From positions 186,001-250,000 of the forward strand of contig JANFXS010000004.1 of assembly GCA_024460105.1 (NCBI GenBank): a stretch of DNA of 64,000 bases. Reading direction: 5' to 3'. The notes beneath the pieces were generated by a model that did no database searches, was not told the origin of the DNA, and was given only the letters and a program-made list of their open reading frames with translations. The translations under genes and the position numbers were made by a program. The stretch comes from Anaerotignum faecicola (GTDB lineage Bacteria; Bacillota; Clostridia; Lachnospirales; Anaerotignaceae). Of this stretch, positions 8,514 to 17,359 are shown one piece after another; within the stretch, counting starts at the first letter, position 1; each line of letters opens with the position of its first letter.

Positions 8514-9911
8514 ATGTCGGATATTTTAAAAGTTACAACGCCGAACACAGTATATGAGAATGCTCAAAGGCCAAACAATGTTACGGTTAACGACCCTGTC
8601 ATTCAAAATATTGCCGATCCTACAAAGGTTACGCGCCCCGACGGGCAGGCGGCCGCAAACGAACAGAATTTGGGCCTTAATTACGAATCCAATTTTGAAG
8701 GATTTATTTCGCTTTTAAGGAATATGCCGAATATAACCGAAATTTTCAGCCAGATATTTTTTCAGATGGGCACGGAAGTTTCAAGCGGCATAGGAGAAAA
8801 CTTTGCAAACGAGATTTCAAAATTCATGGAAATGATGAAAATGTCGCCGGAGCAGCTTGCGGATTTTGTGAAAGCCCAGGTGCAGGGGGCCGTTAAATTC
8901 AACAATGTGTTTTTCGACGCGTTGGAAAACGTGCTTGCGAAAACAAATTCCATGGAACTGCAAAGGGAAATACTCAATTTCCTTAAAATTTTCAACGACG
9001 CTTCTTCAAGCGGCTCAACGCTTAAAAATATAGATTCCATAATAAAAAATATGTCTAAATATATGACGTCGAATTTCAGGGGCCAGCTTTCGCTCCTTGC
9101 GGAGAAGCTCCAGTTTGAAAACGGAGGGCATATAGGCGAAAATCCTCGGAATACGCAGATCCTTAAAAAAGAGATTGTACCTTTTCTTTCCCAATATGTC
9201 AAACAGACAAATGATTTGGGAAAAGTTCGGGATATGATAACTATGCTTACGTTAAATGTTGCAAAATACGAAAATGGGAGCTATGATAAACTTGTACAAA
9301 GCTATACGAAGCTTTTAAGTTTCAAAGATTTCCATTCGGTGTTCGGCGGGCTGGGCGACGACGCGCTGTTAAAACTTTTTTCCGAAAATAAGGAGAATGA
9401 TTTTGTCGAAACATTCATACAGATTATGAAAAAGGGCCTTAGCGGAGAAGGCGGGTTTGAAACGAAACTTGTATTCCAAAACGTGTTGAACTCCATGCTT
9501 GTAAACCAAAGCGTGTATATGCCGTTAATGCATTTTATAATACCGGCCGAGATATTCGGAAACGTAATGTTTTCGGAAATATGGGTGGATCCCGACGACG
9601 GGCAGCCGGGAGGCGGGGGCTCCGACGATGAACGCCGCAATAAGCTGCTTATAAAGTTCGACATAAAGGATCTGGGATTTTTCGACCTTATAGTTTCACA
9701 GCACAAAGGCAAGGTTGAAGTGCAGCTGTTTTATCCGCCTTCCCTTGCGGCCGACGAAAAGGCGCTGAAAAAAGATATTGCTTCTATAGTTGAGAAAAAC
9801 GGTTTTTCGGCTGCAAATGTGGCGTTGGGACGTTCTGTAAAGCCGAAAACGATAACCGAAGTTTTCCCAAAAATTTATGAAAGGAAAAACGGGGTAAATG
9901 TCAAAATATAA
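8514..9911 (+). CDS. Flagellar hook-length control (FliK)-like protein, probable
   Basis: A 465-residue soluble protein without signal peptide. The first 340 residues are mostly helical and not recognised. The last 100 residues (KLLIKFDIKDLGFFDLIVSQ, then KVEVQLFYPPS and a final helix) resemble the FliK C-terminal hook domain, in which an L-x-L-x-x-L-G-x-x-x-V pattern is followed by a long helix. The gene overlaps by 14 bases the following FlhB-C-terminal homologue, an arrangement like ylqG-ylqH of Bacillus, which supports a link to flagellar type III secretion. AGAAGGTG lies before the ATG. Assignment as FliK-like is an inference; the protein could be a lineage-specific partner of the FlhB fragment. 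Confidence 0.6.
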   Translation: MSDILKVTTPNTVYENAQRPNNVTVNDPVIQNIADPTKVTRPDGQAAANEQNLGLNYESNFEGFISLLRNMPNITEIFSQIFFQMGTEVSSGIGENFANEISKFMEMMKMSPEQLADFVKAQVQGAVKFNNVFFDALENVLAKTNSMELQREILNFLKIFNDASSSGSTLKNIDSIIKNMSKYMTSNFRGQLSLLAEKLQFENGGHIGENPRNTQILKKEIVPFLSQYVKQTNDLGKVRDMITMLTLNVAKYENGSYDKLVQSYTKLLSFKDFHSVFGGLGDDALLKLFSENKENDFVETFIQIMKKGLSGEGGFETKLVFQNVLNSMLVNQSVYMPLMHFIIPAEIFGNVMFSEIWVDPDDGQPGGGGSDDERRNKLLIKFDIKDLGFFDLIVSQHKGKVEVQLFYPPSLAADEKALKKDIASIVEKNGFSAANVALGRSVKPKTITEVFPKIYERKNGVNVKI

Positions 9912-10233
9912 CTTAAATACTTCAAGCCGCGCCGTAGCTTTAAAATATGACGGAAGCGACGTGGCTCCGATAGTGGTGGCCTCCGGCATGGGGCACATGG
10001 CCGAAAAGATTGTTGAAACGGCCGTTGAAAACAACGTTCCTGTTTTTGAGGACAATTCCCTTGCAACAATACTGTCGCGCCTTGAACTTGGGCAGGAAAT
10101 ACCGGAAGAACTTTTTAAGATGGTTGTTGATATTTATGTTTATTTTCTGAATTTCTCCCTTAAAAACAAAGGGGAGCAGCCGGGTATGGAAACGGAGCCC
10201 GCAAAACTGCCCGTACAGGACGGAGGACAATAA
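9898..10233 (+). CDS. Stand-alone FlhB C-terminal domain protein (YlqH/FlhX type)
   Basis: 111 residues matching the cytoplasmic export-switch domain of FlhB: RAVALKYDGSDVAPIVVASG, a central helix, then VPVFEDNSLATILSRLELGQEIPEELF. In full FlhB this domain autocleaves at an NPTH motif and controls the switch from hook to filament export. Here the segment before VALKYD is only SSRA, so the cleavage motif and the transmembrane half are absent. Such stand-alone versions occur in Bacillus and Clostridia and can partly substitute for the cleaved FlhB fragment. Translation is coupled to the upstream FliK-like gene by overlap. Confidence 0.85.
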   Translation: MSKYNLNTSSRAVALKYDGSDVAPIVVASGMGHMAEKIVETAVENNVPVFEDNSLATILSRLELGQEIPEELFKMVVDIYVYFLNFSLKNKGEQPGMETEPAKLPVQDGGQ

Positions 10234-10251
10234 GGTGCAGAGGGGATTTAT

Positions 10252-10854
10252 ATGGATAATAAGACGGTTTTGTTAAGCGGGGACAGGAAATACTCCACAT
10301 GCGGGTTTTCCAAGTTTGATCCAAGCGGAGAAATGGCGGCTATAACGCTTGAGAATATATCGGACGTTGAGAAGTCCGGGATTTATAAAGGCGAAAACAT
10401 CAGCTTCATTGTCAACGGAAGCTACTATGAATATTATAACGCCGTTGTCGAACGTATAGACAGGGAAAATGGCGTTATATATGTAGGTAACCTTGAAAAC
10501 GACGCCAAAGAGCTTAATAAAGATATAAAAGTTGAAGTTGACATGATATTCAGAATTTTTTATTATGAAGGCGAAAAGATATTCAGCCGTGAAGTAAACG
10601 TTAAGGATATGAGCGCAGGCGGCTTCTGTTTTGTATGCAGGGACAAACTTGACATGGAAAACAAATATGAGGCTATACTTCAGGTTTCGGAAGAACCGAT
10701 TATAGTGGATTTTAAGATAGTCAGAAGGCTTTACCATGAGGACGAAAAGGAATATGTCTATGGATGCAGCTTTGTCGGCCTCTGCATGAAAGAGGAAGAG
10801 ATGATACGAAAAAAAGTTTATCAAATGATTTCCCAAAAGAGGAGCAAAATGTAA
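10252..10854 (+). CDS. PilZ-domain c-di-GMP-binding-like protein
   Basis: 200 residues. The N-terminal 95 residues look like the YcgR-type N domain (GENISFIVNGSYYEYYNAVVERI). Residues about 100-195 resemble PilZ: FRIFYYEGEKIFSREVNVKD then MSAGGFCFV, the second PilZ motif (D-x-S-x-x-G). The first arginine motif (RxxxR) is degenerate; only the Arg of MIFRIF is seen, so nucleotide binding is uncertain. It begins 18 bases after the FlhB-like gene and is likely co-transcribed with it, which suggests a role in flagellar motor or export control. A GGGG-containing site (AGAGGGGAT) precedes the start. Confidence 0.7.
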   Translation: MDNKTVLLSGDRKYSTCGFSKFDPSGEMAAITLENISDVEKSGIYKGENISFIVNGSYYEYYNAVVERIDRENGVIYVGNLENDAKELNKDIKVEVDMIFRIFYYEGEKIFSREVNVKDMSAGGFCFVCRDKLDMENKYEAILQVSEEPIIVDFKIVRRLYHEDEKEYVYGCSFVGLCMKEEEMIRKKVYQMISQKRSKM

Positions 10855-10875
10855 TTATAGGAGGGGTTATTCGGA

Positions 10876-13800
10876 ATGCGAAAAAAAGTTTTAACACTGG
10901 TATTATCCGCGTTTTTGGCGTTTGGCCAGACGGCTCCGTATCTGGGGGCGAGAACGGTTGCGGCGGCGGATATAACAAACCACTGGGCAGGCCCTTATAT
11001 GCAGAAACTTATGCACTACGGTATCATGAGGGGAGATCAAAGCGGAAACCTCAATCCGGATGCGCCCATAACAAGGGCCGAATTTGTTTCCATGACGAAC
11101 AGGGCGTTCGGTTATGACAGATATCAGGGCGTAAAAATGCCTTTTAAAGACGTAGACGAAAACGACTGGTATGCCGACGATATTGCCATTGCTTACAGCC
11201 AGGGATATTTCAGCGGCGATTCCAAAAGTACGGCAAGCCCCGATTCGTACCTTACAAGGGAGCAGGCGGTAAGCCTTATCTGCCGCAACCTTAAAGTGGA
11301 AGACTATTACGGCGAGGCTCTCGGCTATACCGACAGCCGTACTTTCAGCGAATGGAGCAAAAGCTCCATTAACGCCGCAAGCGAAAAAGGATATGTTAAC
11401 GGTTATACCGACGGCACGTTCAGGCCATTCAACAGCATTACAAGAGGAGAAGCGGCAAAAATATTTGCGGACGTCGTAGGCGAACTCGTAGCCGGAACAG
11501 GCACTTATTCCTTTGGGGAGGTTAACGGCAACGTAACGGTTTCATCTTCCGGCGCAACTTTGAAGGACACGTTTGTAAACGGCGACATATATATAACCGC
11601 CGGGGTAGGATCGGGATACGTTAATTTTGAAAACGTGCAGGTAACCGGCGAAATCATAATAAGCGGCGGCGGCGAAAGCAACGCCGGACAGAACAGTATA
11701 AATTTTGAGGACTGCAGCATTAACAAGCTTATTATAGACGGCGAAGAAGGAAAGATTGTTTCTGTAGATACTCTCGGAAACACAACTATAAGGAAAGCCG
11801 TTGTTAAAACAGACGCATATTTTGAGAATTTTTCGGGCAGCGACGGTTTCCTTGATATAGAAGTAAACGGCGAGCCGCAGACGGAGCTTTCTCTTTCTGG
11901 AGACTTTGAAAAAGTTACCGTTTTAGGCCGTGAAAATTATGTAAGCCTCGGAAAGGGCAGCATACAGACTCTTACTGTAGACGAGGACGCCGTTGACAGC
12001 ATTGTAACGCTTGATAAAGATACATATGTAAACGATCTGAACCTTGACGCGCCGTGCGAAGTACGCGGGGAGGGAGAGGTGTCGCGCCTTACTGTTTCAT
12101 CAAACGGTACGGTAACGGAAATGCTTCCCGACGAGATTATAATCCGTCCGGGCCTTACGGCGGAAGTCAACGGCGAGAAAATGGACAGCATAAAAGCCGA
12201 ACAGGCGTCGTCGTTCCCCAAAATCCTTGCCGGATACCCTAAAGACGACGAAATCGCGCCGACAAGCGTTAACATGCTTGTTAAGACAAATAAGCCCGGA
12301 ACGCTTTATTACGCCGTAGTTTATGAGGAGGACAGCGGGCTTTCCGCAAAAGAGATTAAAAAGCCGGATAATGTGTCCCAGATTATAAAGTCGGGTACTA
12401 TTGTTATAAAAAATGCCGACGAGGAAGTTAATGTTAAAGTAAGCGGCCTTAAAGCAGATACAAGATATACGATAGAGGCCGTGCTTGTAGACGAAAGGGA
12501 CGATACAAGCGGCAAGAAATCGGAGGATTTCAGGACGGCTGACAATACGATACCGAATTTTGCAAGCGGTTATCCTAAAGTTACGGCTACAACGGGAAAT
12601 ACTTTAAGGGTTGAACTTGTCCCTACAAAGGACGTAACCGTTTATTGGGGAGCTTTTCCGGCGGGAAGCCAGGCCCCTACGGACAGGGAGATTATTAACC
12701 AGAAGCTCGACGGAGAAGTGGACAAAGGCAAGGAAAAACGCTGCAAAAAGAACGAAATTTCTTATTTTACGGTAAGCGGCCTTAAAGAAAAAACAAGCTA
12801 TGATATATACATGGTTTTAAGCGATGGGGAAAACAATTCGGCAGTTAAGAAAGTTACGGCTTCAACAAGCGACACAACGCCGCCGGTGATACTCGACGGG
12901 TTCCCTAAGCAGGACAAAACAACGGATAAGGCTATAGACGTGCGCGTGAAGGTTAACGAGGACAGCACTGTATACTGGGTGCTTGTTAAAAAAGGAGCCG
13001 ATTTCCCGCCTCCGGTGCCGCCTTCAACAACGCCGCCCGCCCTTGACTCGGAGGATGCGAAAGACGCTGTCGTTACGGGAAACAACACCCTTAAAAACGG
13101 CCGGGTATCCGTAAAACAGGATGCTGAAGGCACAATTAAGCTTAACGGGCTGGAGGCGGAAGGTTCCTACGACCTTTATGTAGCCGCTCAGGACAGCTCC
13201 AAAAACACGTCCGTCGTTAAGAAATTATCCGTTAAAACAACGGACATGGTCGCTCCGACGGCAAAACAGGAATTTTCTTTGGATATAAACGGCGAGCCGA
13301 AAGTTGAAGGGGATATAACAATCAGGTTCAGCGAAGAGGTGTGGAACAGGAACACCATGAAACCGCTTGACAACGCAACCCTTTCCGAAAACATTAAGCT
13401 TTATAACGTTACGGACATAGAGGAAGAGCTTGTCGATATACGGTATGATATGGCCGAAATAGGAATAGACGACGAGGGCAAAACATATGTAACTTTCCCA
13501 AGCGCGTCGCTTAACCTCAACAGCGGCGACAGATACCAGTTTGAACTTAGCTTTATAGTTGATACCTCAAACAACAGGATGAAGGATGAAACAAGGCTTG
13601 ACGTATTTAAAACCGTTTCGCCCCTTGTTCAGCTTTCAAAAACGGAAGCGCCGGAGGATATGGATATTACTTTTTCAATCGATCCGCAGTCTATAAATAC
13701 TGCCGATACGGTGCTTTTCGACATGATTTTTGAAACGGATACGACTGTTGAATTTATATTGTATGAAAAGGGCGTTGATGAAAACGGCAACCCGGTTGTG

Positions 13801-15456
13801 GACAGCGAAGGCAATCCGATGTTCTATCCGAAAAGTTATAAGCCGCTTATACTGGCCGGCGACGCTATGACTCTCCATTATATAATCGACAGAAAATCGC
13901 TGAACCTTCCGGACTATACGTTTGAAAAGTTCAACGAACTTGAGCAAAGGGAGTACGGCATACGTTTTACAAGCATTAACGGCGATGAAGACAGGGGAAG
14001 CTGGAGCAGTACGGTTAAAATGAAAATTAAATGCGTAACGGGCTCCAAAACGGTGCTTTCGGCCCTTGCCGGCAATCCTAAGGGCGGTTTTGACACAGCC
14101 CTCGAAAACGGCGCGTCGCAGGTTAACTACCCGCTTGACTTTGAAGTTTCGGCGTCGTTTACCGACACGGCGATACCGGAATTTATGCCGGGGTATCCTG
14201 AACTTGAAAACGGCATGGACGACGAAGGAAACGTAATTGTCTCACAGATAGGCGATACTTTAATCCGTCCGGATATTATGACGAACAAAAAATGCGTTTT
14301 CTGGTATTTCATCGCTCCTGAGGGCACGGTTAAAGATACGCCGAGCGCAATACAGATTATGAGCGGGGCTATTGCGCCGCCGGCTGGAGGCGTTACCGGA
14401 AGCTATCCTATACCGAGCGGAAGGATTGAAGTGCCTGTGCTTATAGAAGGCCTCCTTCCGGAAACCGACTATGAAATGTACTATTTCCTTAAAGGCAACC
14501 CGCCGGAGCCTTCGCCTGTACAGGTGATGAAGTTTAAAACTCTTAAAGTTGCGCCTCCGACGCTTTCCCTCCAGGTTATTGACAGGGCGGAATCAAGCGC
14601 GACAATAAGAGTCGATTCCGATAAGAACGCGACTATAGACTGGATTGTACTGCCGCAGCTAAGCGTCCAAAAATGGTTTATAAAAGACGAAAAGGGCAAT
14701 ACAATAATAGATCCGTCGATGAAGGAAACGATTAAGGGCATTATAAGGAACGGTCAGGAAAACCTTGACTATAAGCCTATAACGCCTAACGGATTCGGAA
14801 CGGTTATAACAAAGTATGACAAAACAAATAATAAGTACAGCTCAACCATAGAATTTAACGACATCGAAAGGAATATATATTATGTGTTCTTTGCGGTGGC
14901 AAGGACTAATATAGATTCGGGCGAAACAAATGTGGGCGACGATTCGGAAATCGCGTTTGAAATGGATATAACGCCTGCCGACGTAACGGCGCCTTCGGTT
15001 GAAGTCGTAACGACGATTTCAAATGCCAAGCCGGTGGCTCATAAAGGCCAGCCGTATAAGGGAACGATACTTTTGACATTCTCTGAAGAAGTGTACTACA
15101 TACCGGGCGAAAACCAGCAGATGCAGGAGCTTACGGCCCAGTTCTTCAGCGACAACCTCGTTACTACGACAGACGACGATAATATCGATGTAAACGGCGC
15201 TGCAAAGGCCCGTCTTAAGCTTGTCGAATATACTACAAAAAGGGCGGCCGACGGCGGAAGGGCTATCAAGACAATAAAAATATCGTTCTCCGGAATTATC
15301 AACAGGGATACGATATTCTTCCCATATGAGCTTTGCGACGTGAATGGGAATAAATCAGGCATGCTGAAACTTACTTTCCACGATATGGAAGGCGCCGACG
15401 GCGTTGGCAGGGGCGAGTCCTACTGGTCCAGCGAATTTACGAACGAAGCGCCGTAA
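10876..15456 (+). CDS. Large S-layer-homology (SLH) surface protein with repeated beta-sandwich-like modules
   Basis: 1526 residues. A signal peptide (about 1-30, ending near VAAA) is followed by three SLH motifs (about 33-195; conserved TRAEFVSM, TREQAVSL and TRGEAAKI), which attach proteins to pyruvylated secondary wall polymers. Residues 205-435 form a region rich in alternating beta strands. Four modules then begin with a P-x-F-x-x-G-[YF]-P signature near residues 445, 558, 668 and 1098 and end with a G-L-x-x-x-T-x-Y strand pattern typical of fibronectin-type folds. Two other segments (IRFSEEVWN and LLTFSEEVYY) resemble bacterial Ig-like (Big_5) domains. No enzyme domain is seen. It follows the PilZ gene by 21 bases with GGAGGGG, and is ended by a terminator at 15477-15513. 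It is probably an S-layer-associated structural or adhesive protein. Confidence 0.85.
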   Translation: MRKKVLTLVLSAFLAFGQTAPYLGARTVAAADITNHWAGPYMQKLMHYGIMRGDQSGNLNPDAPITRAEFVSMTNRAFGYDRYQGVKMPFKDVDENDWYADDIAIAYSQGYFSGDSKSTASPDSYLTREQAVSLICRNLKVEDYYGEALGYTDSRTFSEWSKSSINAASEKGYVNGYTDGTFRPFNSITRGEAAKIFADVVGELVAGTGTYSFGEVNGNVTVSSSGATLKDTFVNGDIYITAGVGSGYVNFENVQVTGEIIISGGGESNAGQNSINFEDCSINKLIIDGEEGKIVSVDTLGNTTIRKAVVKTDAYFENFSGSDGFLDIEVNGEPQTELSLSGDFEKVTVLGRENYVSLGKGSIQTLTVDEDAVDSIVTLDKDTYVNDLNLDAPCEVRGEGEVSRLTVSSNGTVTEMLPDEIIIRPGLTAEVNGEKMDSIKAEQASSFPKILAGYPKDDEIAPTSVNMLVKTNKPGTLYYAVVYEEDSGLSAKEIKKPDNVSQIIKSGTIVIKNADEEVNVKVSGLKADTRYTIEAVLVDERDDTSGKKSEDFRTADNTIPNFASGYPKVTATTGNTLRVELVPTKDVTVYWGAFPAGSQAPTDREIINQKLDGEVDKGKEKRCKKNEISYFTVSGLKEKTSYDIYMVLSDGENNSAVKKVTASTSDTTPPVILDGFPKQDKTTDKAIDVRVKVNEDSTVYWVLVKKGADFPPPVPPSTTPPALDSEDAKDAVVTGNNTLKNGRVSVKQDAEGTIKLNGLEAEGSYDLYVAAQDSSKNTSVVKKLSVKTTDMVAPTAKQEFSLDINGEPKVEGDITIRFSEEVWNRNTMKPLDNATLSENIKLYNVTDIEEELVDIRYDMAEIGIDDEGKTYVTFPSASLNLNSGDRYQFELSFIVDTSNNRMKDETRLDVFKTVSPLVQLSKTEAPEDMDITFSIDPQSINTADTVLFDMIFETDTTVEFILYEKGVDENGNPVVDSEGNPMFYPKSYKPLILAGDAMTLHYIIDRKSLNLPDYTFEKFNELEQREYGIRFTSINGDEDRGSWSSTVKMKIKCVTGSKTVLSALAGNPKGGFDTALENGASQVNYPLDFEVSASFTDTAIPEFMPGYPELENGMDDEGNVIVSQIGDTLIRPDIMTNKKCVFWYFIAPEGTVKDTPSAIQIMSGAIAPPAGGVTGSYPIPSGRIEVPVLIEGLLPETDYEMYYFLKGNPPEPSPVQVMKFKTLKVAPPTLSLQVIDRAESSATIRVDSDKNATIDWIVLPQLSVQKWFIKDEKGNTIIDPSMKETIKGIIRNGQENLDYKPITPNGFGTVITKYDKTNNKYSSTIEFNDIERNIYYVFFAVARTNIDSGETNVGDDSEIAFEMDITPADVTAPSVEVVTTISNAKPVAHKGQPYKGTILLTFSEEVYYIPGENQQMQELTAQFFSDNLVTTTDDDNIDVNGAAKARLKLVEYTTKRAADGGRAIKTIKISFSGIINRDTIFFPYELCDVNGNKSGMLKLTFHDMEGADGVGRGESYWSSEFTNEAP

Positions 15457-15474
15457 AAGATAATTATGCCGAAA

Positions 15475-15515
15475 GGTTCCGGTACTGCTTTAACGCTTTA
15501 CCGGAATTTTTTGGA
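15475..15515 (+). terminator. Rho-independent terminator of the SLH gene
   Basis: TTCCGGTA (15477-15484) pairs with TACCGGAA (15499-15506), followed by TTTTTTGG. It lies 20 bases beyond the SLH stop codon. Confidence 0.8.
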
Positions 15516-15641
15516 ATAACAGAGTTTATACCTGACGTTGAGGCGGTTAACGGCGCGGCGAAGGCAGAGGCGCGTTTATAAACGGCCGCTTTTGCGCATG
15601 ATATATCGGGGGTTATAATAAATTATACAGAGGAATGGAAT

Positions 15642-16385
15642 ATGAAGAAGATTAATTTAAGCAGAAAGACGTTTGCGGCGATACTTATTGTTATTTTTGC
15701 AGCCGCGGCGTCCATAGGCTATATCTATGCCGCAAAACGCACTCCTCCGCTTAAGGCTGAGGAATACAGGGTTGGGGATGATTCGGTTAAATCCATTACG
15801 TCTTTTTTGGAAAAGGATAAAAAGCTTAAAGAAATAACAGAACCGCAGGACGGCGGCGGGGAAGAAATTTCATATGTGTATAAAAGGACGCAGATTAAAG
15901 ATGAAGAAGTAGCGGAGTATACGTCATACCTGACAGACGAGCTTAACTATGTTTCAATGGGAAGCAAGGAAGGCGGGGAGCCGTTGATATATGTTATAGA
16001 ATCCGCAGACGAGGGGATGATGTTTAAAATCAGGATGGAAACGGTTGACAAAGACTATATTATAACCGTTTCAAAAGAGGAAGGCGAAGTGCCGCGTCCG
16101 AAAGAGGTAAAAAAAGAATTTACAAGGGACGACGCGTATATGAAATTCGAGGAGTTTGCCGACGCAAACGATATGCTCCCGCAGCCCGTCGAAAATTATA
16201 TGGATATATTTGATATAGGGCAGGTTGAAATTAACGGCGAGATATGTTACGGAATTAATTTGTATGAAAAGGGCGTCAGCGGCACAAATGAAATAGCCGC
16301 CAAATACTATATAGCCCTTGAAAGCGAAAATATATATAAATATGATATTGAAACGGGCGAAATTTCCCCCGTTTCAAAAAAATAG
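15642..16385 (+). CDS. Membrane-anchored extracytoplasmic protein, unknown
   Basis: 247 residues with an N-terminal hydrophobic segment (about 11-30, TFAAILIVIFAAAASIGYIYA) preceded by positive residues, either an uncleaved signal anchor or a signal peptide. The remainder is polar and soluble, with many Lys/Glu and Asp, and contains a repeated-looking EYRVGDDSVKSI / FTRDDAYMKFEEF pattern. No catalytic motif is visible. GAGGAATGG precedes the ATG. It stands alone between two terminator-like regions, downstream of the SLH gene. I do not recognise the family; PepSY-like or lipoprotein-like regulators have similar size and charge. Confidence 0.7.
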   Translation: MKKINLSRKTFAAILIVIFAAAASIGYIYAAKRTPPLKAEEYRVGDDSVKSITSFLEKDKKLKEITEPQDGGGEEISYVYKRTQIKDEEVAEYTSYLTDELNYVSMGSKEGGEPLIYVIESADEGMMFKIRMETVDKDYIITVSKEEGEVPRPKEVKKEFTRDDAYMKFEEFADANDMLPQPVENYMDIFDIGQVEINGEICYGINLYEKGVSGTNEIAAKYYIALESENIYKYDIETGEISPVSKK

Positions 16386-16609
16386 CCGTACACGGGCTTT
16401 GAATGGAGCGCCTTTTTTACGTTGTCGAACGGAAGGCAATATAATTATGCAAAGCGGATGGCCGGTTTTCCGATATAATGGGAGCCGGTTTTTATAATAG
16501 TGACGGCGGTAATGCACATTTTTTAGAAGCGGCGAGGCCGTATATGTGAAACGGGCGCGGCGGGTTTGGCTTTTTAGCTGAAAAAATAAATTCAATCGGG
16601 AATGATGAT

Positions 16610-17089
16610 ATGTATAGGTTTAAAACAAGCTTTGAACTTTCGGCGGATGAAATAAAACATTATGTGAAAATTTATGCTAAAAGAAGGAGAAAGCCCTTTG
16701 TAATTGCGCTTTCGGCGCTGACGTGTATTTTTATACTCGGAGCCGTATTTTTTGCGGCTGTCAGGAAAGATATACTTTTTGCGGCCGTTTCGGCAGGCGC
16801 GGCAGTTTTGTCGGTTATAATAATAGCGGCGGTATGCGCCGTTTTTAAAAAGATATATTTGAAAGAACCCCCTTTTGCAATAGGGCCGTATATAACTATT
16901 GAACTTAGCGACGGTTTCCTGCATGTAAACTGCTCCGGCAATATGAAAAGCTATCCTCAGGGAAGGCTTGAAGCCGATATTATAAACGGGGATTATATAC
17001 TGACCACAAAAAAGGATATGGTTGTTCTGCCGCACAGAATACTTACAAGGCTTATTGTAGGGGAGCTTATCAATTTTTTGGGCGAATAA
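16610..17089 (+). CDS. YcxB-like membrane protein, probable
   Basis: 159 residues. A short cytoplasmic start with a Lys/Arg cluster (KRRRKPF) is followed by two hydrophobic helices (about 28-48 and 55-78) and a C-terminal domain of about 75 residues including ITIELSDGFLHVNCSG and DYILTTKKDMVVLPHRIL. This two-helix plus C-terminal domain plan, ending in a strand with VVLP, is that of YcxB-like proteins, whose function is unknown. The gene is monocistronic as far as can be seen. The ribosome binding site is weak (GGGAATGATGAT), so the exact start is not fixed. Confidence 0.6.
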   Translation: MYRFKTSFELSADEIKHYVKIYAKRRRKPFVIALSALTCIFILGAVFFAAVRKDILFAAVSAGAAVLSVIIIAAVCAVFKKIYLKEPPFAIGPYITIELSDGFLHVNCSGNMKSYPQGRLEADIINGDYILTTKKDMVVLPHRILTRLIVGELINFLGE

Positions 17090-17359
17090 ACGTGAAGGAC
17101 AGTATTGTCCGTAAGCTTTTCGAAGCCGCGGCATACGGTTTTATTCAACGGAGGCAGACATATCCGAGGACTGCCGTCTGCAAAACGTATTTAACTTTGT
17201 GAGAAAGCCGTAAACGGCGCAAAGAAACATGTACGGCATATGGCGGAGATCGGGAAGGTCATAATCGGTTAAATTAATTCAAATTTGGAATAAATACAAA
17301 CCTTTCTAATATACTTAATTAGCGGATTTAAATTTTAAGTTGTATAAGGAGGGTAAATA

